Below are positions 8,327 through 15,539 of a stretch of 21,314 bases of DNA, piece after piece (position 1 is the first letter of the stretch; each line of letters starts with the position of its first letter). Position numbers and translations under genes: made by a program. The notes under the pieces are model-generated. The model worked only from the letters and a program-made list of their open reading frames with translations, made no database searches and was not told the DNA's origin. The stretch comes from JADHUC01 sp964617665 (GTDB taxonomy: Bacteria; Planctomycetota; Planctomycetia; Pirellulales; Pirellulaceae): contig CAZUAH010000229.1 in assembly GCA_964617665.1 (NCBI GenBank), forward strand, positions 1-21,314, written 5' to 3'.

Positions 8327-8803
8327 ATGAAGCGAGTTTCCATGGCCGTTGCCGCGTTCCTAATGACTGCGACTACTTTCGCGACGGCAGCCGAGGAGGT
8401 GACTTATCGCAAGCATATCCGCCCCCTCTTCGAAGAACGATGTGCTTCCTGCCACGGGGCTGATGCACCTTACTACGGGGACTTCAAGGAAGACAAAGCG
8501 AAGTACGTCGCCAATGATATTGGCCCACGCATGGACAGCTACGCGGCCCTGATCTTCTTCATCGGCTGGCCGGATACGGGCGCCATCATGCGCCGACTGG
8601 ATGATGGAAAGTCCACCAAAGACGGCAAGCCGGGGAATATGTACGATGACCTCGGTGACGATGACCAGGAACGGGAGAAGAACTTGAGAATCTTCAAAGC
8701 TTGGCTGGGCGAGGACGCCTGGATGCTAAAACGATGGAATAGGAGAGGCGATGTCCCCGGCGCAACCAAAGAGGAAATCTCCAAGATGAAGCTGAAGTAC
8801 TGA
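8327..8803 (+). CDS. Periplasmic c-type cytochrome, single heme
   Basis: This 158-residue protein has a clear signal peptide (residues 1-22, cleavage near ATA-A) and one heme c attachment site, C39-A-S-C42-H43. The surrounding YRKHIRPLFEERCASCHG is typical of small cytochromes and cytochrome-like domains in planctomycetes and proteobacteria. Candidate distal Met ligands occur in GAIMRRLDDGKS and PGNMYDDLGD. It should carry one electron in the periplasm; its partner is not visible. A strong Shine-Dalgarno, AAGGAGA at 8315-8321, lies five bases before the ATG and fixes the start. It follows the RND pump by 93 bases in the same direction and could share its transcript. It converges with the radical SAM gene, 77 bases away. 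Confidence 0.88.
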   Translation: MKRVSMAVAAFLMTATTFATAAEEVTYRKHIRPLFEERCASCHGADAPYYGDFKEDKAKYVANDIGPRMDSYAALIFFIGWPDTGAIMRRLDDGKSTKDGKPGNMYDDLGDDDQEREKNLRIFKAWLGEDAWMLKRWNRRGDVPGATKEEISKMKLKY

Positions 8804-8880
8804 GCCAGCCGAGCGAAGCATAGAGCCAAATCGACCGCGCCGCGAGCCCTGCCTTACAGCAGAGTTGCGTGAGATGCCGC

Positions 8881-10002
8881 TCAGATATCGTAGAGGTAGT
8901 GGCAGGTGCGGCACCCTTCCGGCGCTTGGGGCATGGCTTTGCGAGCTTCCGCAAATGCTTCCTCAAGCTTGATCAGCGAAGGTTCGAAATTGGCCTGAGC
9001 CAACTCGCCGTCATATGCCTTCACTCTCTCTTCAAATCGCTTCCGATAGGATTGGCAGGTTTCCGTCCGCCAGAGTTCGCTGAGGTCCTTTCCCGGCAAA
9101 CGGCCATAGTGCACGGCGGGCATGACCACGTTTTCACCCAAGAAGCACGAGGGGCCGCCGACCGCCAGATTAATACAGGGCGCAACCTGACCGCCATGGC
9201 GAACAAAGAGTGAGTTCCGGGGATCCTGGTCACAAACTGGCAACTCGTCGGGGACGAAGGCGAACGCGGTCGTTTCGATGCCTAACTTACGGGCCAGTTT
9301 TCGTGCTTTGGCCAGCGCCTTCTCATGGCGGCGCGTCTCTCGGTCGGCCTTCGACGCGAAGAGCCCAAGCTTCCGCTCTTCTCCGCTGCGAACCACGTCA
9401 CACTGTTTGAAGTTCACCTGATCCACTTGCAGATCGGCAGCCAACCGCACGAAGTCCTGCAGTTCGTCAATATTCGTGGGCATCATCACAAAGTTGACCA
9501 TGACGCGTGGGATCTTGCCCATCCGCATCCCGGTCAGCCGACGGACGTTGGCACAGAACGTCTCGAAATCCGCGCCTTTCCGAACTCGTTCAAAGGTCTC
9601 CGCACGGGAACCATCCGCGGACACCGCGATCCAGTCCAAGCCCGTCTGGATCATGCGCGAGGCGGCTGTCTCGTCCATCAACGTCCCATTCGTCAGAAAT
9701 CCTGCCTTACATCCCGCCTGCTTGGCTTCCGCGATCCAATCGGCCAGGCTCGGATGGAGCAACGGTTCGCCCCCGCCCGAAAAATCGATTTCCACCACGT
9801 TCTGCAGATGGGGTCGCAATGCCTCCCAAACCGATTCGTCCATCAGGCCATCAGTCTTGGACTGCTGGCGGATGCCCTTCCAGGGACACATCACGCAGGC
9901 CAGGTTGCAGGCGAAAGAGGTTTCGAGCTGCCACAACCGCCAAAATCGAGTATCAGCCGGTTTCACGGCGGCCTCCAGGATCAAATCCACGATCTCGTCC
10001 AC
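8881..10002 (-). CDS. Radical SAM protein with SPASM-like C-terminal domain
   Basis: The 373-residue product has the CX3CX2C cluster motif of radical SAM enzymes at C32-C36-C39 (ETSFACNLACVMCPW), followed by FSGGGEPLLHP for SAM binding. The C-terminal third has GGQVAPCINLAVGG, later cysteines near SCFLGE and TCQSYRKRF, and a terminal CRTC pair, a pattern fitting a SPASM or twitch domain that binds an auxiliary iron-sulfur cluster. Such enzymes often modify peptides or proteins; no precursor peptide was found beside it, so the substrate is unknown. The start is GTG at 10002, because an in-frame TAG lies only 18 bases upstream and the next in-frame Met codon is well inside the fold. The neighbour it converges with is a cytochrome; a role in cytochrome or redox-protein maturation is conceivable but unsupported. 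Confidence 0.87.
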   Translation of the reverse strand: MDEIVDLILEAAVKPADTRFWRLWQLETSFACNLACVMCPWKGIRQQSKTDGLMDESVWEALRPHLQNVVEIDFSGGGEPLLHPSLADWIAEAKQAGCKAGFLTNGTLMDETAASRMIQTGLDWIAVSADGSRAETFERVRKGADFETFCANVRRLTGMRMGKIPRVMVNFVMMPTNIDELQDFVRLAADLQVDQVNFKQCDVVRSGEERKLGLFASKADRETRRHEKALAKARKLARKLGIETTAFAFVPDELPVCDQDPRNSLFVRHGGQVAPCINLAVGGPSCFLGENVVMPAVHYGRLPGKDLSELWRTETCQSYRKRFEERVKAYDGELAQANFEPSLIKLEEAFAEARKAMPQAPEGCRTCHYLYDI

Positions 10003-10585
10003 CGGGCGACCAGAACCGCCCTAAGGGCATTGTACCGACCGTTGGCGCTCGCGGCAGGCTTTCTGTTCAAAGCCAGTGCACTGTACCAGAAAGAATCTTG
10101 GAGCCGTCGACGTGTTCCGGATGGAGGAGGAAAAAGGACGGATATCCCGTTTAGGTCCACGTTGCCGTTCACAAACGAACGGTAACGCGCAACGTCCCGC
10201 TACCGCACACGCCCAAAAACAGCTCTGCCCGTTCCGACAGCAGCAGCTAGAAACGGGCGCGTCCGATTCAAGCAAGGCTCATTCCATTCGAAATGCAAGA
10301 CTCGCCGCTTCTTGCCTTCTAGATCGACGACTTCCACATCATCCGATCCATGGAATTCATCTCCACCCTTCGTTTCGCCGTCTTTCCCGCGATGTCGCAT
10401 CAGACATGGATAGTCTGGCTTGGCTATCTGAATGGCGTTGCCTGTTGGAGCGTTTGCCAGGATGGTCCCCTATGGTAAGCTGACTTGCGAATTCTGATAT
10501 CCATCAGGGCTACGGACTCGTTTGCGCGAAAACTGAGTCGACCCGCGTGTAATCAGCAATGAGTCCAACGAAAGGAACGGTTGAT
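10003..10585. other. Long intergenic region between divergent genes
   Basis: These 583 bases separate the minus-strand radical SAM gene from the plus-strand phosphoesterase gene and must contain promoters for both. Open frames here (for example 10076-10483 plus and 10021-10275 minus) have no recognisable domain, signal peptide or good ribosome site. The only clear structure is the hairpin at 10161-10186. Confidence 0.5.
10161..10186. repeat. Ten-base inverted repeat in the divergent intergenic region
   Basis: GTTGCCGTTC at 10161-10170 pairs with GAACGGTAAC at 10177-10186, with one G-T pair and a six-base loop. An alternative stem ACGTTGC (10159-10165) with GCAACGT (10189-10195) overlaps it. 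There is no T-tract. It may be an operator or an RNA hairpin; no regulator is known. Confidence 0.35.
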
Positions 10586-11482
10586 ATGCCTCTGACCCTA
10601 CAACCTCTGTCGCGGCGGCAGTTTCTGGCTTCGTCGTTTGCCGCGGCCGCTGCTGCTACGACCTCGCCACTGTGGGGCTTCGCGCCTGAAGCGGCCCCGA
10701 ACCGATTCGCATTAATGGCCGACACACACATCGCTGGCGATCCCGCCAAGGTGTTGCGGGGTGCGAATATGTTCGCGCACTTCCAGAAGGCGTCTCAAGC
10801 GATTGGCCAACTTGAACAGTTGCCCTCGTCCGTCATGGTCGCTGGCGACTGTGCATTGAACTCCGGCGAGGCCGAAGACTATGCAACGCTGGCCAAGTTG
10901 GTGCGGCCCCTGCGAGAAGCCGGTTTACCCGTTCATTTCGCCTTGGGCAATCATGACCATCGCCAGCGATTCTGGGATGCATTTCCGCGCGACGAACCGC
11001 CTCCCATCGATCAGAAGCATTTGACCGTGTTGTCGACACCGCGAGCCAACTGGTTCCTGCTCGATTCACTCGATAAGACCAACGTCACTCCGGGGCTGTT
11101 GGGAGACGTTCAGCGAACCTGGTTGATCAAGGCTCTGAAGCAAGCATCGGACAAACCGGCATTGCTGGTGCTGCATCACAATCCAGACCATCGCGCAAAG
11201 CCCAGCGGTCTGGTGGATACCCGAGAGTTGTTAGACCTTGCCGCAAAGCAGACGAATGTGAAGGCCGCGTTCTTCGGGCATTCGCATCGCTGGAACATTG
11301 CGCAGCACGAAGGCGTCCATTTGGTCAATCTGCCTGCGGTCGCGTACGTGTTCAGCAAAGAGATGCCCAGCGCTTGGGTCGACGCCCAATTGGCTGAAGA
11401 CGGAGTCAAGTTGACGCTCAACAGTATCCAGCCGGACCATCCTCAACATGGCGAAACCGTCGCACTGAAATGGCGCACTTAG
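10586..11482 (+). CDS. Tat-exported calcineurin-like metallophosphoesterase
   Basis: The product (298 residues from this start) hydrolyses a phosphoester with a two-metal centre; the substrate is not predictable. The metal-binding motifs are all present in order: D46-T-H48 (LMADTHIAGDP), GD88CALN, GN122-H123-D124-H, LHHNPDH, and GHSHRW near residue 234. The N-terminus LSRRQFLASSFAAAAAA is a twin-arginine signal, so the folded enzyme is exported. I chose the ATG at 10586 because AAAGGA at 10571-10576 is well placed and the twin-arginine signal begins directly after; the ATG at 10559 in frame would add nine residues without a ribosome site. The gene stands alone between a long upstream gap and the MITE-like element. 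An alternative reading is a purple-acid-like or nucleotide phosphodiesterase. Confidence 0.88.
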   Translation: MPLTLQPLSRRQFLASSFAAAAAATTSPLWGFAPEAAPNRFALMADTHIAGDPAKVLRGANMFAHFQKASQAIGQLEQLPSSVMVAGDCALNSGEAEDYATLAKLVRPLREAGLPVHFALGNHDHRQRFWDAFPRDEPPPIDQKHLTVLSTPRANWFLLDSLDKTNVTPGLLGDVQRTWLIKALKQASDKPALLVLHHNPDHRAKPSGLVDTRELLDLAAKQTNVKAAFFGHSHRWNIAQHEGVHLVNLPAVAYVFSKEMPSAWVDAQLAEDGVKLTLNSIQPDHPQHGETVALKWRT

Positions 11483-11541
11483 CGAGCAAACCCCTCTGTG
11501 TGGAAGAGCCTACAGGCGGGCGAAATCGGCACGGAAACACA

Positions 11542-11676
11542 CTAGGTACTGCCCCGCAAATGCCAGAAGGCACGTTGTGAGCCGATGGCGCTAGCCACGG
11601 GCTCTGCATATTGGACGCTTGCACCGCCAAACCCGACGCTAGCGCGTTCGGCTCACATTTGCGGGACAGTGCCTAG
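11542..11676. mobile_element. MITE-like 135-bp element with 21-base terminal inverted repeats
   Basis: The left end (11542-11562) and right end (11656-11676) are inverted copies matching at 19 of 21 positions; both begin with CTAGG and include CCCGCAAATG in the outward-to-inward direction. A second inverted pair, TGTGAGCCGA at 11576-11585 and TCGGCTCACA at 11648-11657, lies inside. The interior holds two palindromes with a GCTAGC core. No coding frame is present, so if mobile it depends on a transposase elsewhere. The outer CTAG may be a target duplication. Its place between the 3' ends of convergent genes also fits a bidirectional terminator. Confidence 0.62.
11579..11604. repeat. Palindrome inside the MITE-like element
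   Basis: GAGCC at 11579-11583 pairs with GGCTC at 11600-11604, and TGGC at 11586-11589 pairs with GCCA at 11594-11597 around a GCTA loop. It can form a stable hairpin in either strand's RNA. Confidence 0.5.
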
Positions 11677-11691
11677 CCCCGATCTTGCGGT

Positions 11692-13233
11692 CTACTCGGG
11701 GCTCTCCAAACCGCCGCTTAGCAGCATGCCTTCAAGCTCGACGGCTCGCGCCCAAAATCCCTTCAAGCTCTGCAGGTACTCGAGGCTGACGCCGAAGTAG
11801 GTCCGTTGCGCGGTGAGCAAGGTAAGGTAATCGAAATGCCCGGCGCGATAGCCGATGTCGGCTAATCGTAGCGACTCCTGGGCGTTTGGAACGATACTGC
11901 CGGAGTAAGCTTCTATCTGCCGAGTCGCGTTGGAGTATTGTTCGAAGGCGTCAGCCAGTCGACTGCGCAGATCCAGCTCGACCCGTTGCACTTCGTTTTG
12001 TGCGGCCGCTAATTGGGATTGGGCCGCCATGATGTTGCCCTGGTTGCGATTGAAAATGGGCAGCGGGACAGCGATTTCCACATCCGCCAAAGTAAAACGA
12101 GCACTCTCGTCATACTTGACGCCGGTCGCTACTTGGAAGTTCGGTACCCGATTCGCACACTGGAGCGCCACATTATTCCGAGCCGTCTCGACCGCAGAGT
12201 GAGCCTGAGCCAGTTCTGGGCTTTGGGTCATTAGGTGGTCGAGCGTTTCTCTCCAGTCGAATTGCGGCAGGTTCTCGTCCACCACGCCAGCCAAACGCTG
12301 CGGTTGCATATCCGGCCGACCTAATACAGCAGTGAGTCTGCGCCAAGCGGCAACATGATTGTTGTTTGCTTGGTTCAAACTGAGTTCGGCCATTTCGGCC
12401 TCGATCTGCGTTTGTAGCAACTCGGCCTTGCTGATCGTTCTGGCTGCCAGACGCTTCTCCGTAAGCTCGACACCCTGCTGGGCGATGTTCACAAGCTCTT
12501 CGTTCACGTCGATCGTTCTCTGGGCCAGCATGACTTCGTAGTAGCCGGACCGGACGCCATTGACCACGCGTCGCCGCTGCGACTCCCAAGCAAGTTGGGC
12601 CTGCTGAATCTTCGCTTCGCCCACGGCCATCGCCCAAGCGCGTTTGTTGCTGGTGACAATCTGCTGGCTGAATCCCATCCCCTGCTGTCCAGAGGTGCCG
12701 TCGAGCCCGATGTCGGCTCCCTGGTACGCGATTGCCGGGTTGGGATAGAGACTCGCTTGAACGTATCTCCCTTCAGCCGCTTGCACCGCTGCTGTTGCCT
12801 GTACCAACGTCGGGTTCGATTCCATCGCGATGTCGACCAATTCCTCCAGAGTCAACGTCAGGCCAGTAGGTGCTGGCTCCTCGGCAGCAGGCGGTGGCTC
12901 CAGAGGCACCGCAGGGAGGAGTTCAGCAGGAAGCGTTGGAGGCGTCGCATCCGGTTGGGGAACGGCTGCGGGCTGCTTGGGAGGAGCGGCCTCGAGTTGC
13001 GGAGGTTCGGCCTGCGGAGTCGCTGGCTTCGACGTGATCGGCACTGGATCCTCCAATGCCGGCAGCTCGAACGGTGGCTGCTCCGCGGATACCCAGCGTA
13101 CAGCGGGTCGGACGAATGCGTCTTCCCTGTTATGCGTTCGGGGCCTGTTCTCCGGATCTCCGGCCACCAGCGGTGGGCCGCTGAAGACGCTGGCAGGCAC
13201 AATCAGCGCCACGATCAAGCGAAGTGATCGCAT
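11692..13233 (-). CDS. TolC/CzcC-family outer-membrane efflux protein with proline-rich N-terminal segment
   Basis: The 513-residue product is an outer-membrane factor: a trimeric channel across outer membrane and periplasm that serves RND pumps. A signal peptide covers residues 1-25 (cleavage near VAG-D); there is no lipobox. Residues about 50-123 are rich in Pro, Ala and Glu. The TolC domain begins near residue 126 (LTLTLEELVDIAMESNPTL) and shows the two related halves, with long helices such as GEAKIQQAQLAWESQRR and QLAAAQNEVQRVELDLRSRL and the strand segment VEIAVPLPIFNRNQGNI typical of CzcC-like proteins. The GGGGGGA ribosome site at 13241-13248 (minus strand) lies seven bases before the ATG and fixes the start. 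It most likely partners the fusion protein and pump at 3431-8233, though it is on the other strand and 3.4 kb away. Confidence 0.92.
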   Translation of the reverse strand: MRSLRLIVALIVPASVFSGPPLVAGDPENRPRTHNREDAFVRPAVRWVSAEQPPFELPALEDPVPITSKPATPQAEPPQLEAAPPKQPAAVPQPDATPPTLPAELLPAVPLEPPPAAEEPAPTGLTLTLEELVDIAMESNPTLVQATAAVQAAEGRYVQASLYPNPAIAYQGADIGLDGTSGQQGMGFSQQIVTSNKRAWAMAVGEAKIQQAQLAWESQRRRVVNGVRSGYYEVMLAQRTIDVNEELVNIAQQGVELTEKRLAARTISKAELLQTQIEAEMAELSLNQANNNHVAAWRRLTAVLGRPDMQPQRLAGVVDENLPQFDWRETLDHLMTQSPELAQAHSAVETARNNVALQCANRVPNFQVATGVKYDESARFTLADVEIAVPLPIFNRNQGNIMAAQSQLAAAQNEVQRVELDLRSRLADAFEQYSNATRQIEAYSGSIVPNAQESLRLADIGYRAGHFDYLTLLTAQRTYFGVSLEYLQSLKGFWARAVELEGMLLSGGLESPE

Positions 13234-13525
13234 ACTACATCCCCCCTCGGAATTGACAACTCCAGTCTCAATGTATCGGATGTTCCGGATTCGTCGGTTG
13301 AATCAATTAGGGCGACTTTGCCGATCAGGGGGATCCTGATGCTCTGGACGATACTAAGTGAACCCGCCGCGTCAGCCGGGGCTCAGCCCATAATATGGGG
13401 CCTCCTGCAGCCCAATCCATGTCGCACGAATGTCGTTTCACTTGCAGGCCCTGTCAAGTATCCCCTAAAATACGTGTCAGGGCAGGGCACACTTCTTTGG
13501 AGCGTTCGCTTCCGGAGACGAAGTC
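13234..13525. other. Divergent intergenic region between the TolC and Hint-protein genes
   Basis: These 292 bases carry the 5' regions of two divergent genes. A promoter candidate for the plus-strand gene is at 13442-13471. No clear promoter pair or operator dyad was found for the minus-strand gene. Confidence 0.5.
13442..13471 (+). promoter_or_regulatory. Candidate sigma70-type promoter for the Hint protein gene
   Basis: TAAAAT at 13466-13471 matches a -10 box at five of six positions, with TTGCAG at 13442-13447 as a weak -35 box, spacer 18. Transcription would start near 13478, about 48 bases before the ATG. Confidence 0.3.
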
Positions 13526-15505
13526 ATGAAGCGGGATCTCTCATTAACTGTTGCGGTGTGCTTCTGTTTCCTTCTGGCCTCTCTTCAGACACACGTGGCT
13601 TGGAGTGCCAATCCATCGGCCCCCGCCGAAGACAAAGCGGCAGCCAAGGCCCTCGTTCGCCGCGCGCTGGAATGTGAGGTGGCCGGCGACGCTCAACGTC
13701 GCCGTGAGCTATTGAAACAGGCCCTGGAAACGGCGCCGGACTATCCGCCGGCCAATTGGCACTCAGGGCGAGTCGAAGTCGACGGACAATGGGTGACGTT
13801 GGACGAAGCAGCAAAGTTGGCCGCGGTCGACGAACAGTTTGCGCAGTACCGTGAGCTGCGCGACAAGTCATTGGGTGATCCGAAACGCGAGTTGACGCTG
13901 GCTCGCTGGTGCGCCCGCGCTCGGCTCGACGACGAATCCAGACTGCACTTCACCCGGTTGCTTGACGGCAATGGTGTACCTCAGAACGCGCGCGCCGAAG
14001 CGATGCGTGTGCTGGGCCTGCGAAACGTCGGCGGCCGAATGGTCAGCGACGCGGACATCAAACACCAGCGCAAGGTGGCCACGCGTATCCAGCAGAGCAT
14101 GAGTCGCTGGCGACCAAAGCTTCGAGCCTGGCAACCGCTAATCGACGGCACGGACGACAAGAAACGCAAACACGCCATCGGGCTGATGGAGAGGATCGAC
14201 GACCCGGACATTGTTCCCGTCTTGGAGACATTCCTTTTCGAAGGCGGCCCACGTTTTGGAGCGTCCGTGGTCGATTTGCTTGCCAAGTTCCCACAATTCG
14301 AGTCGACTCAGACGCTCGCGTGCCATGCCGTCCTGTCCCGCTGGCCCAACGTCCGAGGCGCGGCCATCCGGCAATTGGAACGCCGGCCGATGCACGAATA
14401 TGTGCCGCTACTTCTCGATGGCCTGGTTTCGCCCATCACCACGCAGTGGCAGATCGTGGATGCCCCAGACGGCACCATTCGGTATCAACACCGATTTCTT
14501 CGCGCCGGGCCTGGCGGCAACCTCGCCGTGGGAATCGCCCACGTCGCCAGCCCCGTCCCTGTCGTTGCCGATCGACGACTGACGAAGCCGCGCAACGAAA
14601 TCGAAGAGGGGCCAAACAAGCGCTATCTCTACACTCGATTCCAGCTACGAGGCTTCGAGGACTTCCAGCATCCGGCCGAGGAGCTTGAGCGGCAACTCGC
14701 GGCCATGACCAGCCTAGAGGAGGCGTGGCAACGCGAGAAACAAGTCGCCGTCGCCAATACGAAAACAGCCGTCCACAACGCCACGATTTTCGCCGCCCTT
14801 GAGCAGACCACCGGCCGGTTTCCCAAACGCGAGCCCACGGCTTGGTGGGATTGGTGGCAAGAGTACAACGAAGTGCAGACCGTATCCGTCAAGCCAACCT
14901 GCTACCTCTATCGACAGACGCAGTCGTATCTTGGGGACTACCATCGCGCCTATCACGAACCGGTGGACGTTTATCAGTACCAAACGCCATCTCGGTATCG
15001 ATGGCCCCGATTGTCCTGCTTCCCTGCCGGGACCAAGATTTGGACGCAGCAAGGTCGTATTCCGATCGAACGAATCAAGATCGGCGACCGTGTGCTGTCG
15101 CAGAATCCTGAAACGGGCGAGTTGGCTTTCAAGTTGGTACTGAATACTACTCTTCGCCCACCGTCGCCGATGATCAAGCTTATGGTGAGCGGTGAAGACA
15201 TCATCACCACGTTTGGACATCCGATTTGGGTTTCCGAGAAACGCTGGCGGATGGCCAAGTTGCTGGAAGTGGGCGATCAACTGCACGGAGTGGGCGGCAT
15301 ACTGATCGTGGATGGAATCGACGAACAGGTCCCAGTGGACCAGGCGCATAACTTGGTCGTTGCAGACTGGGCCACGTACTTCGTGGGTGAAAAAGGAGTG
15401 CTGGTCCACGACAACACGTACCGCGCGCCCACCCGAGCCTTGGTGCCAGGACTGCTGCCGGAGGAAGAACAAGGGCGAATCGCCCAGGTGGCCGACCGCC
15501 CGTGA
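13526..15505 (+). CDS. Secreted TPR/HEAT-like protein with a C-terminal Hint (autoprocessing) domain
   Basis: The 659-residue product starts with a signal peptide (about 1-28, ending near AWSAN). Residues about 34-75 look TPR-like (RRALECEVAGDAQRRRELLKQ), and about 190-290 are helical with HEAT-like repeats (DDPDIVPVLETFLFEGG). The Hint domain spans about 497-630: catalytic C498 in SCFPAGTKI, GDRVLSQNPETGE, the T562-x-x-H565 motif in TFGHPIWV, and the closing segment YFVGEKGVLVHDN. This is the pattern of Hint domains found in polymorphic toxins and related secreted proteins, where they cut or splice the chain next to the Cys. Only 29 residues follow the terminal HDN, so no toxin domain is present. 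A GGAG sequence lies a few bases before the ATG. The stop lies 34 bases from the stop of the convergent ATPase gene. The role of the N-terminal part is unknown. Confidence 0.8.
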   Translation: MKRDLSLTVAVCFCFLLASLQTHVAWSANPSAPAEDKAAAKALVRRALECEVAGDAQRRRELLKQALETAPDYPPANWHSGRVEVDGQWVTLDEAAKLAAVDEQFAQYRELRDKSLGDPKRELTLARWCARARLDDESRLHFTRLLDGNGVPQNARAEAMRVLGLRNVGGRMVSDADIKHQRKVATRIQQSMSRWRPKLRAWQPLIDGTDDKKRKHAIGLMERIDDPDIVPVLETFLFEGGPRFGASVVDLLAKFPQFESTQTLACHAVLSRWPNVRGAAIRQLERRPMHEYVPLLLDGLVSPITTQWQIVDAPDGTIRYQHRFLRAGPGGNLAVGIAHVASPVPVVADRRLTKPRNEIEEGPNKRYLYTRFQLRGFEDFQHPAEELERQLAAMTSLEEAWQREKQVAVANTKTAVHNATIFAALEQTTGRFPKREPTAWWDWWQEYNEVQTVSVKPTCYLYRQTQSYLGDYHRAYHEPVDVYQYQTPSRYRWPRLSCFPAGTKIWTQQGRIPIERIKIGDRVLSQNPETGELAFKLVLNTTLRPPSPMIKLMVSGEDIITTFGHPIWVSEKRWRMAKLLEVGDQLHGVGGILIVDGIDEQVPVDQAHNLVVADWATYFVGEKGVLVHDNTYRAPTRALVPGLLPEEEQGRIAQVADRP

Positions 15506-15539
15506 ATCGCCGTGCATTCTGGAGACAGTCAAAAGCTGC

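Noticed and set aside
9325..10185. 286-codon plus-strand frame overlapping the radical SAM gene
   Set aside because: It is antisense to a gene with a clear CX3CX2C motif and lacks any recognisable domain.
10076..10483. 135-codon plus-strand frame in the long gap
   Set aside because: No domain, unusual composition and no ribosome site; treated as non-coding.
15011..15505. Reading the Hint segment as an intein inserted in a host protein
   Set aside because: There is no conserved extein sequence after the closing HDN and no homing endonuclease insert, so a Hint processing domain fits better.
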